A stretch of DNA of 64,000 nucleotides from Didymella arachidicola (taxonomy: Eukaryota > Ascomycota > Dothideomycetes > Pleosporales > Didymellaceae): positions 434,001 through 498,000 of the forward strand of contig CM049987.1 of assembly GCA_016630955.3 (NCBI GenBank). The letters run 5' to 3'. The notes beneath the pieces were generated by a model. That model did no database searches. It saw nothing but the letters and a program-made list of their open reading frames with translations, and was not told the origin of the DNA. The position numbers and the translations under genes were made by a program. This document shows, in pieces, positions 10,266 through 20,672 of this stretch (position 1 is the first letter of the stretch; every line of letters begins with the position of its first letter).

Positions 10266-13200
10266 ATGGCGACGGCGCTCCAGAAACAGCTCGCAGCGAT
10301 TGCGGCGGCGAGCTCCCACCAGCTCGACCTCAAGGCGCAGAAGTCGGCGCACGGCAAGTCTCTGCTGTTCGAGCCCAAGGTGGCCGGGTCGCAGTCGTTC
10401 GAGAGCCTGTACCTCATCTGCCACGACGGCTTCCGCGAGCTGTGCGCCCTCGACGCGCGCTTCCGCCAGTTCGCGGGCAGCCTCTTCAGCGAGCAGAGCA
10501 AGGCCGAGGACCGCCTGCAGATGACGGCGGCCGAGACGAAGAAGCTGGACGCCGTGCTGGAGGCCTTCATCACGCTCGTCGGCCCGCGGCTGCTGCTCAA
10601 GCCCGCGCAGAAGGCGCTCGAGTGGCTGGTCCGCCGCTTCAAGGCGCACGAGCACAACACGGAGACGCTCGTCCTGACCTTCCTGCCCTACCACCGCACG
10701 CCGCAGTTCGTCGCGCTGCTGTCCATCCTGCCCGCCCAGCCGCGCCACGCCCTGCGCTTCCTGTTCCCGTACATTCAGGCCAAGACGAGCCCCCCACGCC
10801 AGACGATCGTCTACACGGCCGTCAACACGCCCGACTTCTTCAACGCCTTCCAGGCCCACACCGTCCGCGTCCTCGCCGCCGGCCACGAGTCGACCCACCT
10901 GCTCAACTTCTGGGCCACCGTCACCTACCAGGCCATCCATGGCATCTTCAACACAGGCGCCCACGGCCGCCGCGACATGCAGGCCCAGAAGACCGAGGAC
11001 GTGCTGCTGCGCGTGCTCCCCGTGCTCAACAGCTCCATGCGCGCGGCGAACGGGCCCGAGGTCGTCGTCGCCTGCTACCTGATCATCCATGCCCTCGTCA
11101 CCAACGCGCAGCTGGGCGACAAGGTCCTGGACTCGCTGATGGACGCCATGGTGCTGGCCATGGACGCCGACTCGCTCAGCCAGTGCGTGCTGGTCCTGGC
11201 TGCAATCGCCGAGCAACGGTCGAGCGCACAGCTGCCGAGTGCCGTCACACGCAGGCTGCTGAAGACCCCGCAGTTGTCGACCGCACTGACAGCCGCCGCG
11301 GCGCAGTGCTCGGTTGGACGTCTTGCGCTCGGTCTGGCACTGGGCGCCCTCGGCGGTGCCAGTCGCTCGGACGAGAAGCGCGCTGCATTCTCAGACATGG
11401 TCGAGTCGAAACTCCTCACACCAGCACAGACACAGATCGCCCTGTCGACACTGCTGCAAACCATAAACGACAGCCCACTTGGCTCCGAAGAGCACGGCCA
11501 GCTGCTTGAGCTCGCTGCGAAACTCGCCGACGACCGCACACTTGCAAGCAGACTTCACATCACGGCCAAGGAGAACAACATCGACCTCGAGTCCCTCGGC
11601 CTCTCCATCGACCAGGCCACCGAAGACACACAAGCTGTCTCGTTCGAATCCGAAGACGAGGACATGGCCGATGCCGACGACAGCGAGCCCTCAACTATCC
11701 CAGTCCCCAGCTTCGAAGCCAGCAGTTTCCTGGATTCCGCCGCCTCGACCGACTACAACGCTGTCGCAGCCGCCTTCGAGCAAGCCGTGTCTTCCAACCA
11801 GACTGCCCGCTTCCTGGCGTCTCCCGAGCTCCAGCAAAAGGACGCAGACAAATCTGACGTGTATCTCACGCTCCTGATCCGCACATGGTCAACTTCACGG
11901 TCTGCGCCTGTCCGAGTCGCAGCTCTCCGGGCTGCTACATCTACCGTCAAGCGCACCTCAGCCACCGCCGACTTCCAGAACATCGTCCCCTACCTCCTCC
12001 ACGCACTGTGCGACACATCCTCCCTCGTCCGCCGTTCAGCGGCCGCTTGCGTCGCGACGCTCTCCAAGCGGACTGTCTCGCAGACATCCAAAGCCTGGGG
12101 TACCACCCTGTACGGCAACAAGGCCAGCAAGGTTGCTGAGCTGAAGGCTGACGACGCCTTCACTTTCCTAAAATCAGTCCTCAGCCCTGTGCTCGAGGAA
12201 TGCGTCATGGACTCCAAGTTCGTAATCCCTGGAGTAAGAGATGTGCTCGAGGGATCTTCGTCAGCCAAATCCAAGCAGAGCGTCAAAGCGCCCGTGCGAA
12301 CGTCGATCCTCAGCTTCCTGAGCAGTCACGTCGCAGCTACGCCCCTTCTGAAGGTCCGGATAAACGTGCTTCCTGTCTTCAACTTTGCCGGTAAGATCTC
12401 AGCCAGTGTCCGCAGCGATGCGATCCTCCCTCTTGTCCAGCAGTGGTCTACACTTGCTGCGTCAGATGTTGCGTCAAATTGTGCTGATGAGCACATCTCG
12501 ATTGAGGACGCGGACAAGGGACACCTCAATGCTCTGCTTGCGAAGGAAGTAAAGAGTGTGCAACTGCTCGGTGACATCATCTCTGGATCTCTCACCAAGG
12601 AGCGCACTGCTTTGGTATCTGCTGCTTTCGACCAGATTAACGCATTCTGGCCTTCGCTCAAGACCGACGCCAGGCTTCCGCTCGCTCAGACCATGCTGGA
12701 TCTCTCGCTCAAGGAGAGCACCGAACCTTTCGCCCAGCTCTGCAGGGAGCGTTCGCTCGAGACCCTGCGCAACGTCAAGCTCGATTCCGCTACCCTCCTC
12801 ACATTCCTTGACAGTGTTCCCTCAGCGCTGCAGATGCCCGAAGGCCCACCTACTAAGAAGAGGAGACGGACTAGTCGCAACGAGATGGCACGAGTGGATG
12901 TTTCCTCGACAGATGAGCTGCAGCGTTTGCTGAGACGACTTACCTTGGTACTGGAACTTATTGAGAGCTCAAACCCTGGATCGCATCCTGAGTTGTTCAG
13001 AAACCTATTCAATGTCTTCGGTGATCTGCAGCCTCTTAAGCAACAATCCGGTTCTGAGCTTGTGTATCTGCAGAGTATGATTCTCGGTGCACTGACACCC
13101 ATGGTCAACTTCTTCAAGGAGCACCCCGAGACGACCGAGTACCAATCGGCAGTCCGGGCTGACCTCCTTATCGACGCCATTCGCCACTCCACAAGCCCAC

Positions 13201-15593
13201 AGGTCCAGAACAGTGCGCTGCTACTGATTTCCAACCTCGCGACATGGGTGCCTGACCTCATACTACACAACCTCATGCCAATCTTCACCTTCATCGGATC
13301 TACTCTGCTCCGCCAGCAAGATGACTACTCAGCTCAGGTTGTCGACAAGACCATCTCGCGCGTTGTGCCTCAATTGGCTGCCTCGCTGCGCGCAAAGCAC
13401 AGGAACTTCCTCACTGGCGTTTCAGACCTGCTCCTGAGCTTCACGGCAGCCTTTGAGCATATCCCGCTGCACCGGCGACTGAAGTTGTTCTCCGAGCTCG
13501 CCCGCACTTTGGGCCCCGAGGACTCGCTTTCCGCCATCATCGCTCTTCTTGCTGACCGCTACCACAACACCAAGACACAACGCAGATTCTCGACCGAGCT
13601 GCTGCTCGTATTTGAGCCGATCCACACTTTGGACGCGATCAAGGGCTATCTAGATCTAGTCACCGATGCTGCTGCGCCCAAGCGCAAGGTGTCCGACACA
13701 TTCTTCGGCCTGAATGAGAAGAAGCCTGCTGAGCTCGAGTCCGCCATACAGAATCTTCTGGTCTGTCTTGCAGACCTCGCAGCCGATGACAGGCTTCGCA
13801 CACATGTCACTAAGGCCTTCCGCCGCAAGTCTGACAACAGCAAGCCTCGTGAGGTCTTTGCTAGCATTGTCGAGGCTACCGTCCAGCTCTCCAAGCAGGT
13901 TGCATCGACACCTAAATTGTACGAAAGCTGCAGCCGTGTGCTCGCTCGGAGCCTGGATCTCCTCCCCTCCACGGAACTTGTGAAGTCAGCCGAATTGCTG
14001 CTTGCAAAGACAGACGCACAGGTGCAAGCTGCAGCGATCAAATCCGTACAGGTGCGGGCTGCTTCGGTTGTGCAGAACGACCGACACTCTGTGCAGGCTT
14101 TGGTATCATTCTTGCCTAGCCTGGAGACTATTCTGCAGCAGTCAAAGTCGCTGGATGCTAAGATCATCTCTGTCAGCTGTATCGACAGCATTGTAGAGCG
14201 CTTCGGCAAGAAGGATGCGTCTGCTGTCGCATCAGTCGCCCAGACCATCGCCGGTCCACAGTCGCTGTCGCACAGCGATGACAGAGTTCGCGTCCTTTCC
14301 CTGTTGTGTCTGACATCCATCGTGGACGTCCTCGAGGACGAGTTTATTTCGCTCCTACCATCTGTCCTGCCGGTCGCCTTCGATTACCTCTCCAAGGCCA
14401 TCGATGAGGAGAACGTCGGTCTGCACAATGCAGTCTATACACTCATCTCAGACATTGTTGAGCGCCTCGGATACATGTTCTCGCGGGAGTACCTCGACAC
14501 AGCACTGCGGTTGTCGCACAGATCTGCTGTCGCAGACTTGGATGAGGCTTGCGACGAGAGCCGCCGTGCATTCTACCAGAGTGTATCTGAGCACCTCGGC
14601 GCACAGGAAGTCTTCGCCGCCATCCGGTCCACCTGGACTCACGCGGTGTCCTGTGGCTTCGATGCGTCGCTCGAGCACCTCGAGCTTCTCCGCTCCACCA
14701 TCGACGTACAAACCAAAGCCAAGCTCATCAAGGCTAGCTCGACGCTCTTCAAGCTGCTGCTCTCGAGCTTCAATCTGCGCACCACAGTATGCTCGCAGAA
14801 AGAGGTTGAGTATGACGACGAAGAGGTGGAGCAGTTGGAAAACACCCTCGTTGAGTCCGCACTCGCCATGGTCCTGAAGCTCAACGACGCCACCTTCCGC
14901 CCCTTCTTCGTCCAACTCGTCGACCAGGAAGGCCCCGTGCGCGCTGACGCTTCACTCGCAATGACATTCTACCGCTTCCTCGCCGCTTTCTTCGACAAAT
15001 TCAAGGTACGCTGCCCTCTCTCGCTCTCTCACTGCAAGCTAACATCTCAGTCCATCGTAACAACATACTCATCCTACATTCTCGACCACGCATCCGCACT
15101 CCTGCCCAAACTCGTCGACTCGTCCGCAAGCCCAGAGCTCCGAACCGCCGTCCTCGACGCGCTATCAAAAACCTTCACCCACGACCAAGACGGCTTCTGG
15201 CAGTCGCCCTCGCACTACGGATCCATCATGCCCCCCCTCCTCAACCTCCTCACCATCCCCAACACCACCACCGTAACCACCGCCGTCATCCCTGCCATCA
15301 CCGAACTCGCCGCCGCAAGCGCAAGCAGCATCGACAACCACCGCGAGATGAACGCAGTCCTGCTCAAATACATGCGCGACGAGCGCGCGCCCACGCGTCT
15401 CGCGACCGTGCTGTGTGAACAGAGTCTTACCAAGCGGCTGGGCGAGGAGTGGCTGGGCTTGCTGCCCGAGATGCTGCCGTTTATCAGCGAGTTGAGGGAG
15501 GATGACGATGAGATGGTGGAGCGGGAGACGCAGCGCTGGATTACGGAGGTTGAGGGCGTGTTGGGTGAGGATTTGGAGGGTATGTTGCAATAA
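10266..15593 (+). CDS. UTP10: U3 snoRNP / SSU processome subunit Utp10 (HEATR1)
   Basis: A large HEAT-repeat scaffold needed for early 18S rRNA processing and Pol I transcription in the nucleolus. Exons are 10266-15005 and 15051-15593, giving 1760 aa. The 45-nt intron (GTACGC donor, GCTAAC branch, CTCAG acceptor) has no stop and is a multiple of three, so unspliced RNA would add 15 residues. The N-terminus MATALQKQLAAIAAASSHQLDLKAQKSAHGKSLLFEP and the segment FRQFAGSLFSEQSKAEDRLQMTAAE match the U3snoRNP10 domain. The C-terminal part carries the BP28CT-like FRPFFVQLVDQEGP block. A basic stretch, TKKRRRTSRNEMAR, at about 860 could be a nuclear/nucleolar signal. The first ~900 nt have unusually high GC at third positions. 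Confidence 0.95.
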   Translation: MATALQKQLAAIAAASSHQLDLKAQKSAHGKSLLFEPKVAGSQSFESLYLICHDGFRELCALDARFRQFAGSLFSEQSKAEDRLQMTAAETKKLDAVLEAFITLVGPRLLLKPAQKALEWLVRRFKAHEHNTETLVLTFLPYHRTPQFVALLSILPAQPRHALRFLFPYIQAKTSPPRQTIVYTAVNTPDFFNAFQAHTVRVLAAGHESTHLLNFWATVTYQAIHGIFNTGAHGRRDMQAQKTEDVLLRVLPVLNSSMRAANGPEVVVACYLIIHALVTNAQLGDKVLDSLMDAMVLAMDADSLSQCVLVLAAIAEQRSSAQLPSAVTRRLLKTPQLSTALTAAAAQCSVGRLALGLALGALGGASRSDEKRAAFSDMVESKLLTPAQTQIALSTLLQTINDSPLGSEEHGQLLELAAKLADDRTLASRLHITAKENNIDLESLGLSIDQATEDTQAVSFESEDEDMADADDSEPSTIPVPSFEASSFLDSAASTDYNAVAAAFEQAVSSNQTARFLASPELQQKDADKSDVYLTLLIRTWSTSRSAPVRVAALRAATSTVKRTSATADFQNIVPYLLHALCDTSSLVRRSAAACVATLSKRTVSQTSKAWGTTLYGNKASKVAELKADDAFTFLKSVLSPVLEECVMDSKFVIPGVRDVLEGSSSAKSKQSVKAPVRTSILSFLSSHVAATPLLKVRINVLPVFNFAGKISASVRSDAILPLVQQWSTLAASDVASNCADEHISIEDADKGHLNALLAKEVKSVQLLGDIISGSLTKERTALVSAAFDQINAFWPSLKTDARLPLAQTMLDLSLKESTEPFAQLCRERSLETLRNVKLDSATLLTFLDSVPSALQMPEGPPTKKRRRTSRNEMARVDVSSTDELQRLLRRLTLVLELIESSNPGSHPELFRNLFNVFGDLQPLKQQSGSELVYLQSMILGALTPMVNFFKEHPETTEYQSAVRADLLIDAIRHSTSPQVQNSALLLISNLATWVPDLILHNLMPIFTFIGSTLLRQQDDYSAQVVDKTISRVVPQLAASLRAKHRNFLTGVSDLLLSFTAAFEHIPLHRRLKLFSELARTLGPEDSLSAIIALLADRYHNTKTQRRFSTELLLVFEPIHTLDAIKGYLDLVTDAAAPKRKVSDTFFGLNEKKPAELESAIQNLLVCLADLAADDRLRTHVTKAFRRKSDNSKPREVFASIVEATVQLSKQVASTPKLYESCSRVLARSLDLLPSTELVKSAELLLAKTDAQVQAAAIKSVQVRAASVVQNDRHSVQALVSFLPSLETILQQSKSLDAKIISVSCIDSIVERFGKKDASAVASVAQTIAGPQSLSHSDDRVRVLSLLCLTSIVDVLEDEFISLLPSVLPVAFDYLSKAIDEENVGLHNAVYTLISDIVERLGYMFSREYLDTALRLSHRSAVADLDEACDESRRAFYQSVSEHLGAQEVFAAIRSTWTHAVSCGFDASLEHLELLRSTIDVQTKAKLIKASSTLFKLLLSSFNLRTTVCSQKEVEYDDEEVEQLENTLVESALAMVLKLNDATFRPFFVQLVDQEGPVRADASLAMTFYRFLAAFFDKFKVRCPLSLSHCKLTSQSIVTTYSSYILDHASALLPKLVDSSASPELRTAVLDALSKTFTHDQDGFWQSPSHYGSIMPPLLNLLTIPNTTTVTTAVIPAITELAAASASSIDNHREMNAVLLKYMRDERAPTRLATVLCEQSLTKRLGEEWLGLLPEMLPFISELREDDDEMVERETQRWITEVEGVLGEDLEGMLQ

Positions 15594-17343
15594 GCTGTAT
15601 CGTGGGCTTTGGAGTGGAACGTCTGGTAGTATTGCCGGGGGTGGATTTACGTAAAAGCAGTGTTGGTTTGGTACTGAGATGAGCATTTGAAGGCGCATAT
15701 TGTATAGATTGGATATTGGTTGTCCAAGTCCTCGAGTTCAATTCAAATTTTTTCGCTTAGATCTCATCGCATCTGCCCTTTGCACTCTGACCGTGGTCCG
15801 CGAACCGACTTCCCTATCAATCCCATCCACCCCCCCCCCCCCCCCCCAAAGTGAATGGTCAAGTCTTACCCGACCAGCCCGTGCTCACCGCAGCAGAACA
15901 GTCTCGGAGATGCCAAGCATCGTGTTGCGTTCGAGCGCGATACATGTCGTTCCTCAGCCATCGGCAACCAAGCAACACAAGACACAAGCATCCAGATCCG
16001 CTCGTGTCGGTACCATCGCCGTTGCAGCCCTGCAAACGAGGAACTCGACATCGAGCGAGCGTTTGGGACTAGATCATTGTCACTGTATTCCTTGATCGGG
16101 CTCATCAGACAGAACTGTTGTATGACGGGATATTAGGACTATGCTAGAGCGTCTTCGTAGTGATGATTGTGCGCGGTTTTGGTGGGGTCTTTGTGACGGT
16201 GGCAGAGTTGGAGGATAGGATTGATGAGAGTAACGGGGCGATGAAATGAGATGATATGAGGGCGTTAGTACGGCTTGTGGTCTGCTCGTTTCTCGTGGCG
16301 CGAGGGGAGGTGGTTACTTGCTGTAGTAGGATGTTGTTCGACGATGTGGAGTTCTTAGGGATTTTGGCAGACTGGTGTTGGCTTTACTTGAAGTGTCAAA
16401 ATAGTTTTGTCCTGAACACTCTCTCTGTACGGTGTTGTTCGTCCGCAATCTTCTCTTTACTAACCAGCTAATCTGCCTATTGTGCGCACCTCCGCCAGTC
16501 TCAACACAACCGGCCGGCATAACGAAACAGCAATCCACGCGCGACTTTGCTGTCAGAGCTGTGAAATCTAGTCGCCAAATGTGACATGTATCGTGTGTGT
16601 GTCCGCAGTAAAGCCGGGTGGACGCGGGAGCGCTCTGGAAGATGATGCGCGTGGGAGCAGCGAGGCGGTGACATGTGCCGTTTACAGGTACGGCATACGT
16701 TTTTGCCGTTGTCCAGACTTGTCAACTACACCAAGTTGCCTCGTATGGGTGGATGCGCGGGTGATACATTTCGCGTGTCGCACCAACGGCGGGGTGTGCG
16801 TTACAGTGCCTGACAGAACGTGACAAAGGCCTGTGTACGGCAGGATGTGTCCGCATCGAGGTTTGTGTCAAGATCCGGACGTTTATCGGGCGTGTGGTTG
16901 CTGTCGAGGAAGGTGGCAGCTTGATGTGAGATGTCGATGATCAGCTGAAGTCCCAGTACCGTGGTTATGGTCCCGGTGTGGTCGTGCATCTGGCGCTCCA
17001 ACGAACATCATCAACTGTGATGCTGAAATCTCATGCCAGTATTATTCCCATGACACATCAGGTCGACCGTAGCGTAATTGTAAGAGTGCTACACCGTGTC
17101 ACCTTGCTCTGCTTGTGAAGCCTGTCACACATAAACGGTCAAAAATACCGGAGTTGCGGCTCAGTACATGCGAAGTGGGGTGTCCTACTCTCAACAGTTG
17201 GTGATGTAAGGCTCTTTACAATGCCATTGGTCTCCTTTCCTCGAAGCAGGTAGATTTCGGCAAGACGGTTATTGTGCTGAACACTCGAGGCAGGATTACA
17301 GGTCAGGGACCAATCACGACAGAATGAACAGCTGATTTTCTGA
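15594..17343. other. intergenic region downstream of UTP10
   Basis: It contains a run of 17 C at 15831-15847, about 240 bases after the UTP10 stop. No gene was recognised; ORFs of 60-130 codons overlap on both strands without family features. Confidence 0.5.
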
Positions 17344-17744
17344 TTATTCGCCACTGCCGTCAATATTCAAGTGGAGCTTGTACGATGCCTCGACGAAGGG
17401 GTTCTCTGAACTTTGCTCATTCGGATCATCGCCCAATTGACCTGGAGGTGGCATCAGCTTCTCCACGGCATGCTATTGGGCTTCTCTACAGACCCTGAAT
17501 ATCGCAAGAGTAATGCAACCTACCACTGCTGAAAGCCTCAAGCTCCCTCTTGGCTTTACAGCCACATCGAAAGTTGTCTTACCACAGACTTCCCCACATC
17601 ACCTGCTCTTGCCTGATCGGATTTCTCTTTGATCGAAGTGAAGAGGCGGAGCGCATTCTTGGTCAATGTCTTGGAGCTGTGCACAATGCCAAATGCGGAC
17701 GTAGCATCCGCCTGGTTAAGGTTTGACACCCACGTTGACGCTTC
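17344..17744 (-). CDS. hypothetical coding fragment, two exons, 5' part unresolved
   Basis: On the minus strand, 17744-17583 and 17472-17344 join at phase 0 into about 97 codons. The first exon reads EASTWVSNLNQADATSAFGIVHSSKTLTKNALRLFTSIKEKSDQARAGDVGKSV. The second reads HAVEKLMPPPGQLGDDPNEQSSENPFVEASYKLHLNIDGSGE and then a stop. The donor is GTAAGA after GTG, and the only acceptor free of an in-frame stop is CCCAATAG. The first exon begins after a CTGTCCAG acceptor, so at least one upstream exon is expected, but I could not place it or a start codon. The composition looks like real protein. I recognise no family; it may be a partial or decaying gene. Confidence 0.4.
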
Positions 17745-18994
17745 CTGGACAGGAACGAGGCAAAACAACCAGCTTCTAGAAAACTTGACGTGAAACCTTT
17801 CAGGAAGCGACAGGAGGGCGAGACGCAAGGCAGGTTATCCGTGAGCTAAGATTGAGGTTTGCACGGGTTGCATGAACGAGCGATCACTGCTGGACGGCAA
17901 GATGCAGTCCTGCATCAAAGTGAAACGATGACAGTGCACGTACGTGCCGGTCGTCGGCGGATCCACTCCGCGCGTAGACGTTGGCTGAGGAAGCGCGCTG
18001 GGCAGCGGTCGAAGGACGTGCAAGCCAGCGAAGCTGAGAGCCGTACCTGAATCCTCGTCCAACGCCATCGGGAGGATGATGCGGCGGAAAGGATGCAAGA
18101 GCTCCCATCTGGGTGAGCTAGCGCTGGCATGCAGCCTAACGCAGTGTGTTGTGTTCGGTGAGGTTGCTCTGACGCGCCGATCGAAACCCACTGTGTCTGA
18201 GCGGAGAGTCGGGGATCGTTCAACGGTCTGTGGACGATCGTCGGCCGCTCTTTCTCAACGCCCTATCCCAACTTCCGTTCTCACCGTCGACACTTCCAAT
18301 GGCCGCATTCTGGCTGTTGGATCTGGGATGACCCTGCCATAGAAGCATCATATTCGTGCTTGTTATGGACACCGCGAGGTTGCAGTCTGTGTACCAGTGG
18401 CGGCGCCTGTGACACAGCTCTACGCTATAGCGCTGCAGTTCACGCGTCCCCTGCCCTGGGCTGAATGCTCCCTTCGAGTCGCACAGAGTCCACTTCTCCC
18501 AAAAACGGGTGACACAGTTGGTCGGATGTTGCCGATTTGCCATTTACCATCCCTTGCCGCTCGTCGTCTTGGGTCGCGCCTGAACTGATTCCTGCCTACT
18601 CTCTTTCTCGGAGGCCCCAGTCCATGTGCAAGTTTCCGTCCTGCTTCATCAGGTCCTAGCATCAATTCGCTCCCTGGCAGGTGGCTCCGCTCCTTTCGCT
18701 TATGTGACATCTGCTTGACCTGTTCCACACTCCCGGTACCCAGCTGTTTTCCACTCCCTCTTCCATTCTTCCCCGCACTCTCGTTGTATTAAGAAAGAGG
18801 TGGAGCCTGATAGCCATATCTTCTCGCATCCTGTTGCTCATCGTCGTGGCTTGACACTACTGAGTATTACCTCACACCTCCCTGATCAGCCTCGGGCTAT
18901 CAACATCACCTCAGGCGGGCCCTACATATACCAGTCGAAAAGCTTGCCGTCACTTCTGGGCCTGGACACACCGATACAGTCCAATTTCCGAATC
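17745..18994. other. intergenic region upstream of the 7TM-RGS gene
   Basis: It may include the missing 5' exon(s) of the preceding minus-strand fragment and the long leader of the RGS gene. C/T-rich tracts near 18.6-18.8 kb fit a fungal promoter or leader. No other gene is supported. Confidence 0.45.
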
Positions 18995-20672
18995 ATGGGC
19001 AGAATGGCGCCCATTTTCACAAAACGGATTCTCGATGGTGGAGAAAGCAACACCAATGCCCTTGGGATTACATACGTTGTCATCGCCATAGTATACACCA
19101 TCGTATTGGCTTTCGAGCTCACACTTCTGTACCGCAGACGAGATGCGTTCTGCATACAGATCAGGAGTATCAAGATCGTCTTCGCTGCGGTCTCAATGCT
19201 CCATGTGTACCTCACGCTCGTCTTGCTGGCGTACCCGTGGAATGGGCTGTACCCATGCTCGGCAGAGTTCTGGGTGATGTCTGTCTTCCTGCCATCAGGA
19301 ATGGCCTTTTTCCAAGGCAAGTCTAGAATTGCCCATCAGTGTCACTGTTGCTAACCGTCACAGCCTGCAACGCCAGGGTCCTCACAGCATATGAGAGTCA
19401 ACGACGGATGACACGAAACTTCTTGGAAGGCGCTCGTAAAGAGCGATTGACGTTCACACCTTCAGGGCTTTGGAGGGCCTGGCAAAGACTCGACGCGGCA
19501 TCGAAAGTGTATGTGCTCACCGCCATGGGATTAGTCATCTCCGTAAGCCATATCAGTCACCCTCTCTGTCGGACTTGATCTAATCCTCACAGTTCGTACC
19601 GGCACTCTTCCTTTACTTTGGCTCACGTAGATTTCATGCCTCCTATGGCTTCTTTGGGACCGTGGCAGGGTTCGTGGAGTGTCGTAAAGGGTTCGAATGG
19701 ATACCATCAATCTTCGTCCAGCTTTTCTGGACAGCAATGGTTGGGCCATGGATCTTGTGGAAGATCCGCCATATCCAGGACGTCCACTCATGGGCGTGGC
19801 AGACTAGGCTGGCCATCATTGCTGGCCTCCCTGGCACGCCGCTGTGGATAGCCTTCACTTACTCGAATATGCCCCAGATCACCCGCATCAAAGACTCCTT
19901 TGCACCAGCTGGGTGGTTCATACCGTCTCTGCTCGTTTGTCAGCAAGTCCTGATCCTCATTCCGCTTGCTGACGCCTTCAAATCGCGACCCCGTCAACGA
20001 CGCATGTCGCAAGCAACAGAGACAGCATCACTGACGTCAACCATTTCAGTAACCTCGGAAAAGTCAGCTCAAGAGCTTTTCCGCGAGCTGAAGCCCAAGG
20101 CTTCCATGCAAGCACTCGAGCTAAGCATCGAGCAGAACATCGAGCCGCTCATCGTCTGGGCCGCAACGAAAGAATTTACCGCCGAGAACGCGATCTTCAT
20201 CCGCGAAGTCCGCAACTGGCGCAAGAAATGGTCCTCGCTCAAAGTCGTCTCGACCTCACAGCGCCGCCAGATGTATAACGAAGCCTCACTCATCTACTTC
20301 ACCCTGGTCAACCCCTTCACCGCCGAAACACCAATCAACATCGAGTACAAGATCTTCAAGGATCTGCAGGACCTGTTCGCTGGAATGGAGTACGACCCGT
20401 ACATGCCCCGCAGCCAAACACCGGAAGATGTCAAGAGCCCCGTCATCCGCGAGAACGTCATCTGCCCCTGGGAAGAGACTTTGAGTCGCCCTGCTAGCAT
20501 CCAGTCTGACATCACGAGCTCCTCTTTGAGCTCCACGCACAGCATCATCCCAAGCGAATTCACCGAGGATATCTTCGATGCTGCGTACGAGAGCATCAAG
20601 TATCTCATCTTCACCAATACATGGCCGCGCTACGTTGATGCGGAGATGGCTGGTAAGGCTTCGGCACCGTAG
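18995..20672 (+). CDS. seven-transmembrane RGS protein (GprK-like)
   Basis: Three exons (18995-19316, 19364-19542, 19593-20672) encode 526 aa. Seven hydrophobic segments are visible: ITYVVIAIVYTIVLAFELTLLY, IKIVFAAVSMLHVYLTLVLLAYP, FWVMSVFLPSGMAFFQ, VYVLTAMGLVISFVPALFLYFG, IFVQLFWTAMVGPWILW, LAIIAGLPGTPLWIAFTY and FIPSLLVCQQVLILIPLADAF. A C-terminal RGS domain (about 335-510) contains IEPLIVWAATKEFTAENAIFI, IYFTLVNPFTAETPINI and FDAAYESIKYLIFTNTWPRY. RGS domains accelerate GTP hydrolysis by G-alpha subunits. The receptor-plus-RGS architecture is known from Aspergillus GprK-type proteins and plant AtRGS1. Exon 1 ends at AAG|GCAAGT, a GC-AG donor; the nearby GT option breaks the frame. Which G-alpha or ligand is involved cannot be read from the sequence. 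Confidence 0.85.

Noticed and set aside
9900..11216. 438-codon minus-strand ORF opposite UTP10
   Set aside because: It lies antisense to the GC-rich start of UTP10, whose protein family match is unambiguous; the antisense translation is Arg/Leu/Gly-rich and motif-free.
10088..11509. 473-codon plus-strand ORF overlapping UTP10 in another frame
   Set aside because: A frame artefact of high GC3 in UTP10; the product is Arg/Pro/Ala-rich without domain features.
18800..18994. Upstream in-frame codons of the RGS gene
   Set aside because: The 65-residue extension (EPDSHIFSHPVAHRRG...) is not typical of the family; the ATG at 18995 directly precedes the first membrane segment.
19311..19363. GT donor at 19321 for the first RGS intron
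   Set aside because: Splicing there shifts the frame and reaches a stop within about ten codons; the GC donor at 19317 keeps ARVLTAYESQRRM.
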